Shown: positions 53,142 through 62,664 of the stretch, piece after piece
How the letters are laid out: each line of letters starts with the position of its first letter
How positions within the stretch are numbered: the first letter of the stretch is position 1
NCBI GenBank assembly: GCA_964612555.1
Contig: CAZTBW010000003.1
Location: 186,001 to 250,000, forward strand
Direction of reading: 5' to 3'
DNA: 64,000 bases
DNA from: DAOLCO01 sp964612555
GTDB lineage: Bacteria; Bdellovibrionota_C; UBA2361; SZUA-149; DAOLCO01
Translations under genes and position numbers: made by a program
The notes under the pieces: model-generated
What the model was told of the DNA's origin: nothing
Seen by the model: only the letters and a program-made list of their open reading frames with translations
Databases searched by the model: none

Positions 53142-56100
53142 TTAATAAGCTCCGGCGAAAACAGGAACTACTCGCCTCATGATCTGATCTTCCATCCGCA
53201 TAATTGCTGCTGTGATCGTTTGATCAACTCCATGACCGGAACCTCGTGCATCCACGTTGATATGAACGTCTCCGCTTTTAACTCTTGATACTTTTGTGTT
53301 CTCAACTGAAGTGGTCGAAAGTTGAGTAGTCTTTACTTGCGAACTGTCTGATAGAAGAGAGAAATCTTTAGGCTTATTGTTCTCTTCGTAGTTAATGCTG
53401 ACATTCAGATCGATGCTCTTATTGTTTAACTCGTTCATCTTCTTTTCGAGCTCAGCCAGTGTGAGTGTAGCTTGATTTGCTATCTCGTTGAACTTAGTCC
53501 AACCAAAGCCCAGAGATTCCATGTCAGCGACGACACCGCCGAGAAGTCGATCTGACGCTTCGAGGATTTGATCAAAGCTGGTGATTCCCCTTTGTGCAAG
53601 CGCTTGGAAGAAAGCATCAATGTCAGCCATGTTGTATTCACCGCTATCAATCATGTGCTGTCTAAGCTCTGCGAGGCTCGTAATGCCTTTTTCTTTCGCT
53701 TCGATTATGAAGTTCTGTATCCCATACAAAGCAGACATACCTCGCCCGGCTGAGTCGGTGAGCTGCCTCCATGCACCCGTCATATCAGCAATCCCGATGA
53801 GCCCTTCGCCGGTTAAGTCCTCGATAGACTGCATGTATGTTTCAACTGTGTGCCAGGACTGCTGACCGCTTCTCCCGATCTTGATAAATGCCTCTTCCAG
53901 GTCTTGAGCCCCGATTCCCATTTCCTTCAACATCAACCTTGCATTATCGAGATTCCCGACGAGGTTCTCAGCAAGCACTACGCCAATCTGACCTGCGACA
54001 TCTTGATTTTTACCCGCGAATTCTGACATCGCAGAACCAAGCGCCTGAAAAGCTTGTCCTCCCTGCTGACCGAAAGTATTCCAGTATTGATCAGCCCAAC
54101 CGGGACCTGCGATTTGACCTGGGCGGATAGGGTCTTCTCCATCGAGGAGCTGATTCAATTCGCCGCTTGGAGAGGTTCCCGTAACTTGGCTAACCGCGAG
54201 AGAAAATCCCTGAGTAATCGCCGCGGTGTACCCATCTACCGCAACATTTCGAACGCTTGACCAAAAACTACTTGAAGGTTTTGTATTGAAACGATTTTTG
54301 TTTCCAAGAACGATATTTCCTTGTTCAGTAAGAAAAGGAAGATAAGAACCTCCGATCTTTCCCTCTATCCAACCAACAATATCCTTTCTCATGTTGGTGT
54401 CTTTGTTTGTGCTTTTTCCGAAAGAACCTGCAAGAAGACCGGCACCTGCACCAACGACTCCACCGATAGCAGCGCCCCAGCCAGGCAGAACCATGTTTCC
54501 AACTGAAGCTCCAAGTACCGCTCCGGAGATTAAACCCCCGGCTTGATCTCTTTTGTTGTCTGAAAGATTTTGAGAAAGCGTCGTTATGCCATAAGCCATA
54601 CCAAGATCGGAAGCCATCGAGGCAAGGTCAGAAAAATCTCCCCCTAACAATTTCGAGAACCCACCATCTTTAAAGAATCCTTGCAGATTTGTCTGAAAGC
54701 TGTTTGCAAAGACAGAACCTACAGACTTGGCAAGACTGACAAAAGAATCGGATGAGAAACCATCTTCTATTCCATCCATTAATGCTTTTGTGATTCCACG
54801 AGCAAGAAAATTGGGAAGTTCGCTGAAAGAATCTCTTGATTTTTTCGTTCCCTCATCGGTTCCTTTTTGTACAGAACGACTGATTTGATCAGTTCGGTAC
54901 TGAGCTTCTGCATCGATCAATTTTTTCGACTCTTCCGTAATGACTCCACCAGAATCAATATGCGCTTCCTCAATCCCTCTGCGAAGAGCTTGGTATATCT
55001 CTTCCCTAATGGAGTCGATTGTCTTTTGAGAAGCATCAGAGTCGATTGCTCCTTGGAGGCTGGATTTTAGAAAATCGAAATCAGCATCACGACTAGACTT
55101 AACGACTGTCGCACGTAAGGAGTCCAGAGCTTTCTTCGCTTTTTCGATTTTTTTTGCAGCTTCTTCTGCGTTTTCGCCGAGACCTGCGATGTTCGTATCA
55201 GGAGGTAAGCCTAGAAGCTTTCTGAATTGACCAGTGGCTTCTTCAATAGAAGAAGCGAAGCCAAGCGTTTCCTCTTTTGCGTCTTTTTGTGTTGGGATGT
55301 ATTCCTTCTTTTGATACTCCGCAACTTCAATCAATGGAGCTTTAAAATCAGAAATTAAACTAGGAATAGAAAGACTTGAACCAGTAATTAAGTTGTGCCC
55401 AGTTACAATGGGACCATACACAGTATCAACAAAATCAAGAAAAACATTCTTTATCTTGTTAACAAAGTCGGTTGCGTATTGAATCCCTTTATTTAAAATT
55501 TGGGGGAAAGTTTCTGACCAAAATTTATTATTCGCTTCTCCTAGGTTGTGGTTTGCTTCCTTAATCCACTCCCACGCTGAAGAAATCTCATCCCTGAAAT
55601 AGATTACTGCGGCGACTGTCACTCCGATTGCTAAGACAAGACCACCGCCGATCAATAAAGAGGTAGTTCCGACGATTGCAGCAAGTGACCCAAAGGCTAT
55701 AATTAAAGGACCAGTGATAGCGACAGCGGCACCGAACCCAACAATAACCTCTTTTACCGGGGTACTTAAACTCTCAAACCACTTAAAGGATTCGGCAAGC
55801 TTACTGTTTACAAATGTAATTGCGGGAGCCATTTCTTTTCCAAAAGAAACACCCGCCGCAAAAGCTATGTTTCTCGTAATGCTTAATTGAGAAGCTAGGG
55901 TCTTGTATCGTTCTTCCGACTCCTTCATTAAAGCTACGTTTTCATGAAAGGCGGCATTTCCCAAATCCATAGCAGTTGCCAGCTTCCCTGCGTCGATAGA
56001 AAGGTTTCTAAACGCCAAGCTTGTTCTGACCTCATCTATACCAACCTCTTTAAGAAGCTGAGAGATATCTTGTTTGGCTTTGTTCGCTTTCTCTAGTCCA

Positions 56101-56912
56101 TGAACAAATTTCAAAAAAGCACCTGCAGAAGACCCCTCCCATGCTTTCTTAAAATCCTCTCCTATAATCTTGGAATAGGCTTTGAGTTTGTCCGAATTTG
56201 ATCTGACCGCACTGTCCATCGCAGCCAAAGTTTTCATCATTGCGGTTCCACCAGCTTCCGCAGCAACGCCAGTCTGTGACAATGCAGCAGAGAGACCAAC
56301 TATCTCACCATGAGTTAAGCCAGCTTGATGAGCGGTCGCTGCAAGCCTTGAAGCCATTTCAACGATGTCTTTTTCGGTTGTTGCCGTTTTGTTTCCAACG
56401 TCAACAATAGCAGACCCAAGATTACTAAATTGTGTCTGATTCAACTGAGTGACGTTTGCGAGCTTAGCTAAAGCCATTGACGCTTCATCTGCTGAAAGAT
56501 TAGTCGAATCTCCAAGCCTCACCATTGTCTCAGTAAAGCTCAAAATATTCTCTTCCTGAATACCTAACTGCCCTGCGTTCTCTGCAACTTTTGCAATCTC
56601 AATAGCGCTAGTAGGTAAGCGCTTGGACATATCAAGGATGCCCTTTTCGAGCTTCTTAAAGCCAGCTTCTGATGTATCAACTGTCTTTCGCACCCCTGCA
56701 AATGCAGATTCAAAATCAATAGCTGCTTTTGCAGAGAGAGTTCCAATCGCAGCAATGGGGGCAGACAAAGAAAGAGAAATATCCTTCCCAACAGATTTTA
56801 AATCTCTACCTAATTTTCTAAGGTCTTTTTGAAGATTGGCAGCACCTCGTGCAACATCTTCTGAGTTAAGCGAAACACCGATTCTGAGACCACCAATGTT
56901 AAGCTGCGCCAT
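53142..56912 (-). CDS. Tail tape measure protein
   Basis: A 1256-residue protein. The first 300 residues follow the TP901-type tape measure core (LAKLANVTQLNQTQFSNLGS, VGLSAALSQTGVAAEAGGTA). Hydrophobic membrane-type segments lie near residues 385-440 and 800-850, with a long helical middle. It sets tail length and is ejected into the host. Its start overlaps the GT chaperone by 14 bp. The expected tail length is about 190 nm at 1.5 angstrom per residue. Confidence 0.95.
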   Translation of the reverse strand: MAQLNIGGLRIGVSLNSEDVARGAANLQKDLRKLGRDLKSVGKDISLSLSAPIAAIGTLSAKAAIDFESAFAGVRKTVDTSEAGFKKLEKGILDMSKRLPTSAIEIAKVAENAGQLGIQEENILSFTETMVRLGDSTNLSADEASMALAKLANVTQLNQTQFSNLGSAIVDVGNKTATTEKDIVEMASRLAATAHQAGLTHGEIVGLSAALSQTGVAAEAGGTAMMKTLAAMDSAVRSNSDKLKAYSKIIGEDFKKAWEGSSAGAFLKFVHGLEKANKAKQDISQLLKEVGIDEVRTSLAFRNLSIDAGKLATAMDLGNAAFHENVALMKESEERYKTLASQLSITRNIAFAAGVSFGKEMAPAITFVNSKLAESFKWFESLSTPVKEVIVGFGAAVAITGPLIIAFGSLAAIVGTTSLLIGGGLVLAIGVTVAAVIYFRDEISSAWEWIKEANHNLGEANNKFWSETFPQILNKGIQYATDFVNKIKNVFLDFVDTVYGPIVTGHNLITGSSLSIPSLISDFKAPLIEVAEYQKKEYIPTQKDAKEETLGFASSIEEATGQFRKLLGLPPDTNIAGLGENAEEAAKKIEKAKKALDSLRATVVKSSRDADFDFLKSSLQGAIDSDASQKTIDSIREEIYQALRRGIEEAHIDSGGVITEESKKLIDAEAQYRTDQISRSVQKGTDEGTKKSRDSFSELPNFLARGITKALMDGIEDGFSSDSFVSLAKSVGSVFANSFQTNLQGFFKDGGFSKLLGGDFSDLASMASDLGMAYGITTLSQNLSDNKRDQAGGLISGAVLGASVGNMVLPGWGAAIGGVVGAGAGLLAGSFGKSTNKDTNMRKDIVGWIEGKIGGSYLPFLTEQGNIVLGNKNRFNTKPSSSFWSSVRNVAVDGYTAAITQGFSLAVSQVTGTSPSGELNQLLDGEDPIRPGQIAGPGWADQYWNTFGQQGGQAFQALGSAMSEFAGKNQDVAGQIGVVLAENLVGNLDNARLMLKEMGIGAQDLEEAFIKIGRSGQQSWHTVETYMQSIEDLTGEGLIGIADMTGAWRQLTDSAGRGMSALYGIQNFIIEAKEKGITSLAELRQHMIDSGEYNMADIDAFFQALAQRGITSFDQILEASDRLLGGVVADMESLGFGWTKFNEIANQATLTLAELEKKMNELNNKSIDLNVSINYEENNKPKDFSLLSDSSQVKTTQLSTTSVENTKVSRVKSGDVHINVDARGSGHGVDQTITAAIMRMEDQIMRRVVPVFAGAY

Positions 56913-57285
56913 CTTTCCTTCTCGCCTCTAATGCTGCATTTCTCATCCTCAGGTTTGCTTTTAGGAGCTCAAAGCTTCCACTGCTAGTCTGCTTTGAAGT
57001 TCTCTTGCTCGTTGTTTTTAAGCGCTCAAACCAATCACCCAACTTTGCCCTTTTCTCTCCCAGTCCTCGCCTGACAATAAAAGCAAGGACACCACTCCTG
57101 TAATCTTTCTCCGTCTGAACCTCTTCATACCTATCAATCAACGCAACGTACTGAGCAAAATTCAGATCCCAGAACTCCTCAGAAGACAGACCGAGCACGT
57201 ACCTTGAAAAGCTCCAGTGAAAGAGATAGTCAAAATCCTCTACTCCTCTTCCTTGGCTACTTCTGTTTTCTTTTCCTTTTTTTTT
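56899..57285 (-). CDS. Tail assembly chaperone GT extension, made by -1 frameshift
   Basis: The -1 frame is open from the A9 run at 57277-57285 through GKENRSSQGRGVEDFDYLF and LGLSSEEFWDLNFAQY to the stop at 56899. The frame has a GTG at 57198 that might start a free form, but continuity with the slip site argues for a G-GT fusion, as in lambda gpG/gpGT. It overlaps the tape measure start, the usual place for T. The product helps load the tape measure. Confidence 0.85.
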   Translation of the reverse strand, partial: KKKGKENRSSQGRGVEDFDYLFHWSFSRYVLGLSSEEFWDLNFAQYVALIDRYEEVQTEKDYRSGVLAFIVRRGLGEKRAKLGDWFERLKTTSKRTSKQTSSGSFELLKANLRMRNAALEARRKDGAA

Positions 57286-57647
57286 GCTGAAGAACTCTCC
57301 TTGGGCTGAGTAAGTGCGATCGCTGGTTGAATAATGTCATTGATGAGATATGGAAAATCAGAAAGGTCTAAAGAGTCCAAAAGATCATCAAGTACCTTCT
57401 TTACTTTCTCATCGGGAAGACCGTTTGCATCAACCTCTCCGTCAAGCTCTTTGTTGTCAGGGATTAAACCTGCCCACAAAACCGCAGCAATATCCTCCGC
57501 ATCAAACAAATCCAACTTACCAGCGATCAGACTTCTTCCGCGCAAACGCTTAAAGACAGCACAAGACCTTAGATTGAATCTAAATGACATCTTCTTTCCA
57601 AGCAGCTCTACTGTGATAGAAGGTTTAACCTTTGACAGCGAATCCAT
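57240..57647 (-). CDS. Tail assembly chaperone (gpG-like)
   Basis: A 135-residue protein with MDSLSKVKPSITVELLGKKM and LRSCAVFKRLRGRSLIAGKL, and a lysine-rich C-terminus encoded by the A-run. It is the zero-frame product; a share of ribosomes slip at the A9 run to make the longer GT form. Position between tail tube and tape measure is canonical. Confidence 0.85.
   Translation of the reverse strand: MDSLSKVKPSITVELLGKKMSFRFNLRSCAVFKRLRGRSLIAGKLDLFDAEDIAAVLWAGLIPDNKELDGEVDANGLPDEKVKKVLDDLLDSLDLSDFPYLINDIIQPAIALTQPKESSSAKKKEKKTEVAKEEE
57277..57285 (-). other. Slippery A9 site for programmed -1 frameshift
   Basis: The minus strand reads GC-AAAAAAAAA-GG in frame GCA AAA AAA AAG G. This A-AAA-AAG-type heptamer allows a -1 shift of both tRNAs. 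The -1 frame is open from here to 56899 and carries the expected conserved sequence. Confidence 0.85.
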
Positions 57648-57654
57648 ATTTCTC

Positions 57655-58071
57655 CTACGTAAATGTTACATCATCGTGAATTTCTAAATTGACTGACATC
57701 TCAACCCAACCGTCCGGGTTATCAGAAAAATCGACGCCTACATAAGCAGAAAAGGCAAGTTGCTCTGCTCCTGCATCCTGTTTGATTATTTTAAAATTTT
57801 TCAACGTATTCGCAGCAGCAGCAGCTACAAGTGCAGCGTGCTGAGTATCACTTGAATCATAAAGAACGGTGAAGGTAACAGGAGTATAAGTTACACCCGT
57901 GGCTCTTTTGATGTCGTTTTGTTGAGAATGAACTTTTGCCGTAATAATACTCGGCTCAATCCCACCTCCATCAGGACCAGACGTAATATTGTCAATATCG
58001 GCGAAAGTTTCGGCGCTCCCTCCGTTCCCGATTTGAACCTTAGCTCCATGCGCTGAGTTTGCTTGTGCCAT
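57655..58071 (-). CDS. Major tail (tube) protein
   Basis: A 138-residue protein between the head-tail completion genes and chaperone. It is Ala/Gly/Thr-rich and beta-rich (VQIGNGGSAETFADIDNITS, VTYTPVTFTVLYDSSDTQ, GWVEMSVNLEIHDDV), like lambda V N-domain and other siphophage tube subunits. The late repeat lies 35 bp upstream of the start, the same distance as for the capsid gene. Confidence 0.83.
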   Translation of the reverse strand: MAQANSAHGAKVQIGNGGSAETFADIDNITSGPDGGGIEPSIITAKVHSQQNDIKRATGVTYTPVTFTVLYDSSDTQHAALVAAAAANTLKNFKIIKQDAGAEQLAFSAYVGVDFSDNPDGWVEMSVNLEIHDDVTFT

Positions 58072-58105
58072 CTAAAATCTCCAAAAACTATACGGTTTCA
58101 GAGAT

Positions 58106-58145
58106 AATTCTAGGGTCAGTTAACTCCCAGTCTAGATGTCGTTTT
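58106..58145 (-). repeat. Late-region repeat, copy 1
   Basis: 40 bp, identical to 62021-62060 at 38 positions. The plus strand reads AATTCTAGGGTCAGTTAACT, then CCCAGTCTAGATGTCGTTTT. It is placed 35 bp before the tail tube start. On the minus strand TAGACT and TAGAAT are 16-17 bp apart, possible -35/-10 elements. Confidence 0.8.
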
Positions 58146-58539
58146 AGATAGTTTCTCGATATTTTATGCGGAACTCCATGATTGTGCTGAACAGTTCTTG
58201 ATGGTGAGCGTAGCCATCTCTCTCCTGCATGCACTGCGAGAATAGAACCGCAACGGTTCCAGCTGTACCTTTATAACCATGAAGCCTTCTCCTGACTGCT
58301 TCAGCTAATGCTCTGAGATTTGCGACTGTATCTGAGTATATCGTGATCTGAATTAAGGCTGTTGCAACGCCAATAGAACCCGAATGAGGAAGTTCGTTTC
58401 TTGATGTGTTGATTCGATAAAATACTATAGCAGGGACAGTAGTCTCCTGCTCAAGAAGCCCATTATAGACCCGACCAGAGACAATGCTCGTAATTGCGGG
58501 GTCGGTAGAAAGCCGACTATATACTGCTTTCTCGATCAT
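58144..58539 (-). CDS. Tail terminator / DUF3168-type protein
   Basis: A 131-residue protein. It has the DUF3168 pattern MIEKAVYSRLSTDPAITSIV and GRVYNGLLEQETTVPAIVFY, with RALAEAVRRRLHGYKG, as in tail completion proteins (lambda U-like). The order within connector genes agrees. Confidence 0.83.
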   Translation of the reverse strand: MIEKAVYSRLSTDPAITSIVSGRVYNGLLEQETTVPAIVFYRINTSRNELPHSGSIGVATALIQITIYSDTVANLRALAEAVRRRLHGYKGTAGTVAVLFSQCMQERDGYAHHQELFSTIMEFRIKYRETI

Positions 58540-58997
58540 ATTTTACCTCGCTTAGCGAGTCTATTTAATGCTCTCTCTACTGCTTTAGCTGCTATTTCTT
58601 CATACTGTTTTTCGTTTTCGTATAAAGCAGGTCTAAGAAATGGTTGAGGCGGAATGAACTTGATTGTTTTTTGGAGATATTTCCCGACAACAAGATCATG
58701 CCCAAATTCAATTAAGTTAGAATGATACCCTTTCTTCCCCCCGCTCCTGCTAGCGGTAACGAACGCAACCATCGCATGCTTGCCCATTATTCGAACGGAC
58801 CGAGTGAGGGAGTTTGCAAGGTTTCCCGTCTCTCCGACAGGGACTTTAGTTACGGCGCTGCCGTACATTAGGTTGGAGACTTGCCGCATCGCAAGCCTTG
58901 CCTGCTTCAATCGTATTTCTGGCTCAAGCTTATTTAGTTGCTTAATAATATCCTCAATTCCATCAATCGTAAACCGAACACTATTTCTCCTGCTCAT
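58536..58997 (-). CDS. HK97 gp10-family tail completion protein
   Basis: A 153-residue protein with the gp10/HK97 pattern FTIDGIEDIIKQLNKLEPEI, VPVGETGNLANSLTRSVRI, and PPQPFLRPALYENEKQ. It overlaps both neighbours by 4 bp. It joins the tail to the connector. Confidence 0.87.
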   Translation of the reverse strand: MSRRNSVRFTIDGIEDIIKQLNKLEPEIRLKQARLAMRQVSNLMYGSAVTKVPVGETGNLANSLTRSVRIMGKHAMVAFVTASRSGGKKGYHSNLIEFGHDLVVGKYLQKTIKFIPPQPFLRPALYENEKQYEEIAAKAVERALNRLAKRGKI

Positions 58998-59290
58998 TTG
59001 CTCACCACCCCCGTTACTTCAAGCGTCTCTCTCAGTCCGATCTCCCGAATATAAGAAATGTCATACTTATCGCCATCATAAGAAATGCGATCTTTCACAC
59101 TGATGTCCTTGAGAAAATGCATGTAAAACAGAACCGTCCGAATAGAATTATCCTTGTCAGTACCAAAAACTTCACGACCGGAAATGGGCTTTATATTCGC
59201 ATAGACCGTCTTATGAGTCGCCCAGGTCCTCAGGGGTTCTCCGAATTGACCTTGAGAACTAACAAAGCGCTCAATAACGATTTTTCGCAT
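58994..59290 (-). CDS. Head-tail adaptor (head closure) protein
   Basis: 98 residues from the ATG at 59290; an ORF extended to 59350 would overlap the upstream gene by 50 bp and adds a basic stretch unlike homologues. The protein starts MRKIVIERFVSSQGQFGEPL, with WATHKTVYANIKPISGREVF, the SPP1 gp16/HK97 gp9-type closure fold. Confidence 0.8.
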   Translation of the reverse strand: MRKIVIERFVSSQGQFGEPLRTWATHKTVYANIKPISGREVFGTDKDNSIRTVLFYMHFLKDISVKDRISYDGDKYDISYIREIGLRETLEVTGVVSK

Positions 59291-59300
59291 GTGTCCAACA

Positions 59301-59876
59301 TTACGCACTCGGCACCTTCTCCCATACCTTGAACGGAAACAATAACGCATGAAACCAAGAAGGGGTCTTTACAGCTTCCTTCTCAACCAGTTCTCTTTCG
59401 TGATAGTAGAACTTCACTAGAGACTTTGCTGCTACAATGATATTTTTCGGAACTTCTTCTGGCTCCCAGCCAACGTCATAAACTAAAACGACAGACCCTT
59501 TTTCTTTGTTCGTTTTGTGCCATGAACTATTTGGCTTCCGGAGGATTACTCCCGGCTCCTTTTTTATTTGAAGATCGTAAATAGAAGGGTCAACGTCCTG
59601 CATGTCCCCGTTCTCATCACGATACTGAAAAGATACCAGACTTGCGATTTTATCTTTTGGGAAGGTGATATCCCAATAAGGGAAACCATCCAAAGTCATT
59701 TTAAATCTTTTTTTTGCAACCGTTCTTTGAGTGTAAGTTTCGATTTGTTCTCTTGCTAAAACAATTAGAGTTTCCAGATAATCATTATCGTCGTTTTCAG
59801 TATAACGACAGTAGAGCTTTGCCTCTTCAAGGGTCATCAGCTCGTCTTCTGGACCAGAGACTTCCTCTATTGTCAT
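59301..59876 (-). CDS. Head-tail connector (gp6-like)
   Basis: A 191-residue protein. It begins MTIEEVSGPEDELMTLEEAK, then LETLIVLAREQIETYTQRTV, the pattern of phage gp6/DUF3199 connectors. The middle (VSFQYRDENGDMQDVDPSIY) and YDVGWEPEEVPKNIIVA also match. AAGGAGGG precedes the ATG. The C-terminus is rich in helix and basic residues. Confidence 0.83.
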   Translation of the reverse strand: MTIEEVSGPEDELMTLEEAKLYCRYTENDDNDYLETLIVLAREQIETYTQRTVAKKRFKMTLDGFPYWDITFPKDKIASLVSFQYRDENGDMQDVDPSIYDLQIKKEPGVILRKPNSSWHKTNKEKGSVVLVYDVGWEPEEVPKNIIVAAKSLVKFYYHERELVEKEAVKTPSWFHALLFPFKVWEKVPSA

Positions 59877-59934
59877 CGTCCCTCCTTGCCTCGACTTGCG
59901 CCTCTCTCAGACAAGAAAGGCTCTGATGTTCTAA

Positions 59935-60162
59935 CTAACCTTTCTTGGAAGCTTTTTTTTTATCCGACTCGCTCGCATCGGTGTCAGAAGCGAGCGATGG
60001 CTCTACTCCTTTTTGAGATTTAAGCATCTCAGGAGAATAATCAGAGTAATAACAAGCAGCACCACTCTCAACTGCTCTTCTGGCAGAAAAAGAGTTCAGA
60101 CAAACAACCTCACCTGCTTGAACTCCATTGACGGAAGATAGATATACTACTCTGATATTCAC
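59935..60162 (-). CDS. Small head-region protein
   Basis: A 75-residue protein starting MNIRVVYLSSVNGVQAGEVV and SARRAVESGAACYYSD, then a charged tail. It lies between connector and capsid-side genes. The start resembles the short head-region proteins that follow the major capsid gene in many HK97-type phages, function unknown. Confidence 0.68.
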   Translation of the reverse strand: MNIRVVYLSSVNGVQAGEVVCLNSFSARRAVESGAACYYSDYSPEMLKSQKGVEPSLASDTDASESDKKKASKKG

Positions 60163-60172
60163 AAAGACCCCC

Positions 60173-60640
60173 TTAAATCATCGATGGTAGATTATCGCCG
60201 GCATATTTTGGAGCTGCTCCAAGAACAAGGATGGCTCCTGCAACAGGAGCATCTACAACTTCGACTGCTTTTAGGTGGAACCAAGGCTTACCTTCTGGAG
60301 CTTGAGAAGAGTCAACTTCCACGATGTACATCTCCGACCCGCCCGCAACGGAAGTGAAACCGGAAGCAGCCGCGTGAGTGATATCACCCGCCGTATCACC
60401 TACCGCCACTCTCCTGTAGGAAAATGGAATAGCTTCTGCCCCAGTTCTTGAAGCATCGCTCGAACACTCCACAGTAAAAGTTGAGGTACCAGTGTCTCCC
60501 GCACCTTTCTGAACAATAAATGCAGCCTTCTGGTATTTTCCCAGATTTATACTATCGCTGTACTTAGTGCCAGAAAAAGCATCTGCTACTGGGTCAAGAC
60601 CCTTAGCAAATTTAATGGTTTCTGAAATTAAATCACTCAT
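60173..60640 (-). CDS. Probable capsid-associated or decoration protein
   Basis: A 155-residue beta-rich protein (YQKAAFIVQKGAGDTGTSTF, VEVVDAPVAGAILVLGAAPKY) directly downstream of the major capsid gene, where decoration proteins are usual. No recognised family by eye. Confidence 0.6.
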   Translation of the reverse strand: MSDLISETIKFAKGLDPVADAFSGTKYSDSINLGKYQKAAFIVQKGAGDTGTSTFTVECSSDASRTGAEAIPFSYRRVAVGDTAGDITHAAASGFTSVAGGSEMYIVEVDSSQAPEGKPWFHLKAVEVVDAPVAGAILVLGAAPKYAGDNLPSMI

Positions 60641-60654
60641 CTTAACTCTCCTTA

Positions 60655-61986
60655 TTATCTTGCTTCAAGTGCGATGAAAGGACTTCTTGTAGTACTTCCA
60701 TGACGATCTTTTATTGCATTGTTAATTAATGGCATGCCAGCTGCTCTGATAGTCCACTTGAAGACCTGTTGATCTTTTAAGAATTCAACGTGAGCTGAGA
60801 CAGAAGAACGCATTCCTGATTTCGTAAAGAACGCGTACCCGGATAGATCAACCAGAACGATATCACCCAGATCTCCAAGAGCTTTACAGTTTTGAGAAAT
60901 CACAACTGGATAACCAGCCAAATACCTCTGATCACTTCCGAATGCGCCCGGCTCTGCATAGATGGGCTTATCAGAATTGGTCAAGGCAAGGTGAGCCGTT
61001 CTTAGTTCTTTTGGAACATTTGGATGAACCAAGAACATAGTTGAATCAAGCTTTGGATTAAGAAGTCTATCAACCATATTGTTTATGTTCAGACCATTCA
61101 CGGTGTCTGCTGTTTGACCACTCTCCTTAGCTGCGGTGATTAAAGCACCGGCATTAAGAATTCCCAAGAATCCCTTTGTGCCGTCTCCGTGTAGCAAGTG
61201 ATAGTGAATCTCATCTTGCATCACAACAGGAAGGGCTTGATTTAAGAAAGAACCAAGTTGACTTGCGTCTTCAAGTTGCTCTTCAGTTACCATTGCAGCT
61301 GCACCAACTTTGTGAAGCTTAATAGAAGACTGCTTGAACTTTGCCTTACTAAGTGGAATTTCTTCGCCTTCGGCAAGAAGCTTCGCAGCAAGACCGCCAT
61401 AAAGAGAACCTCTCTCAAGTGAAGTCTCATCAACGAGGTTAATGCTCGTTCCGTTTGATTTACTCGACACCTTGATATTCAGGCACTTGCTGGTCAAATC
61501 ATCTTGAGTTGCCTTGCTAAATAGCTCCTCAGAGTGATCAGTCTGAACCAAGAATCCACCATCTTGACCAGTAGTCTGATTGTGAGACTCGGCAAGCGAA
61601 CGAAACTCTTTTAATTTCTTGGACTCTTTACCAAAAGAAGCAGCTCTTACATCAAGAAGATACTCCCCAAAGCCGTGCGCATCGGAGGCATACCCTCTAT
61701 ATTCGCCGCTTTCGTTGCAGTTATTTTCTCTGGTTATTGAGATTCTTGGAGTTTCACCTCTTTCCTCTTCCAGATCAGCAACTACATTTTCAGATTCTTG
61801 AATTTTCTCCAAACGAGAAATCGCCGATCTGGTTACTTCAACCTCCTTTTCGAATTCAGAATACTTTTCAGACTCTTCAGGGGTAAGCTCTCGAACCTCT
61901 CCCTTCTCATTGGCGCAAGCCTCATTCAGCGACCTCATCTCCCCAATGAGCTTCTGAAGACGAGCCTTTAACTGTGATAATTTCAT
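60655..61986 (-). CDS. Major capsid protein (HK97 fold)
   Basis: A 443-residue protein. The N-terminal about 130 residues form a charged helical delta-domain (MKLSQLKARLQKLIGEMRSL) that the protease would remove. The mature part has SEELFSKATQDDLTSKCLNI, LHKVGAAAMVTEEQLEDASQ, the E-loop and MFLVHPNVPKELRTAHLAL. The late repeat is 35 bp upstream. Confidence 0.94.
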   Translation of the reverse strand: MKLSQLKARLQKLIGEMRSLNEACANEKGEVRELTPEESEKYSEFEKEVEVTRSAISRLEKIQESENVVADLEEERGETPRISITRENNCNESGEYRGYASDAHGFGEYLLDVRAASFGKESKKLKEFRSLAESHNQTTGQDGGFLVQTDHSEELFSKATQDDLTSKCLNIKVSSKSNGTSINLVDETSLERGSLYGGLAAKLLAEGEEIPLSKAKFKQSSIKLHKVGAAAMVTEEQLEDASQLGSFLNQALPVVMQDEIHYHLLHGDGTKGFLGILNAGALITAAKESGQTADTVNGLNINNMVDRLLNPKLDSTMFLVHPNVPKELRTAHLALTNSDKPIYAEPGAFGSDQRYLAGYPVVISQNCKALGDLGDIVLVDLSGYAFFTKSGMRSSVSAHVEFLKDQQVFKWTIRAAGMPLINNAIKDRHGSTTRSPFIALEAR

Positions 61987-62020
61987 CGTAGAATCTCCGC
62001 ATGAATAACATTACACGGTA

Positions 62021-62060
62021 AATTCTAGGGTCAGTTAACTCGCAGTCTAGGTGTCGTTTT
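62021..62060 (-). repeat. Late-region repeat, copy 2
   Basis: 40 bp, two mismatches to copy 1. It covers the TAG stop of the protease gene and ends 35 bp before the capsid start. It has the same possible TAGACT/TAGAAT elements on the minus strand. Confidence 0.8.
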
Positions 62061-62664
62061 GCATATTTAGTAAATTAATTTTTCGGGTTCTTAATTCAAA
62101 GCCTGCCTTGGCTCGCCCTTCCTTGTCCATGATCTCTCTTACTCTTGATTCGATAGCTTTCTGTCTTTTGACCTCGATATTTGTGTTAGCATAGGCAGGA
62201 TAAGTGACAGGGGACACGTCAAAAAGCTCAACATCTTGAATCTCGTACCAAGGCTTCTCATTAAGAAGTCCCTTTCTTTCTTCCTTCAGAATGATAAAAC
62301 CAAAGGACATCTGAGAGATGTCACCCTGCTCGATATGGTACTTAAGGTCTTTCCCTAGAGTGGTATCTGGAATTCTAATAGTGGATTTTAAACCAGTTTC
62401 ATCGACTTCCAAAGACAAAGACCCTGACTTTGTTCTACCTAAAATCAAATTTGGATCGTGGTTAAAGATGGCTCTAACGTCATCTTTTCTTGCCAGAGCA
62501 GAATTAAACGCATCTTTATGAATAGACTCATAGAACCATCCACCAATATCAGTCGGGTCGTCAAAAAGAGCGGCATATCCAGTAAAAAAGAACTGTCCAC
62601 TTTCATCTTCGGATGACCTAATTGATAAAAGATCACTGTTGGTTATTCTGTCCTGACGTTTCAT
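62047..62664 (-). CDS. HK97-type prohead protease
   Basis: A 205-residue protease with GYAALFDDPTDIGGWFYESI, the His of VRAIFNHDPNLILGRT, the Ser of DISQMSFGFII, and LFDVSPVTYPAYANT, the family's catalytic and structural marks. It cuts the delta-domain from the capsid protein during maturation. Its start overlaps the portal gene by 32 bp. Confidence 0.93.
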   Translation of the reverse strand: MKRQDRITNSDLLSIRSSEDESGQFFFTGYAALFDDPTDIGGWFYESIHKDAFNSALARKDDVRAIFNHDPNLILGRTKSGSLSLEVDETGLKSTIRIPDTTLGKDLKYHIEQGDISQMSFGFIILKEERKGLLNEKPWYEIQDVELFDVSPVTYPAYANTNIEVKRQKAIESRVREIMDKEGRAKAGFELRTRKINLLNMQNDT

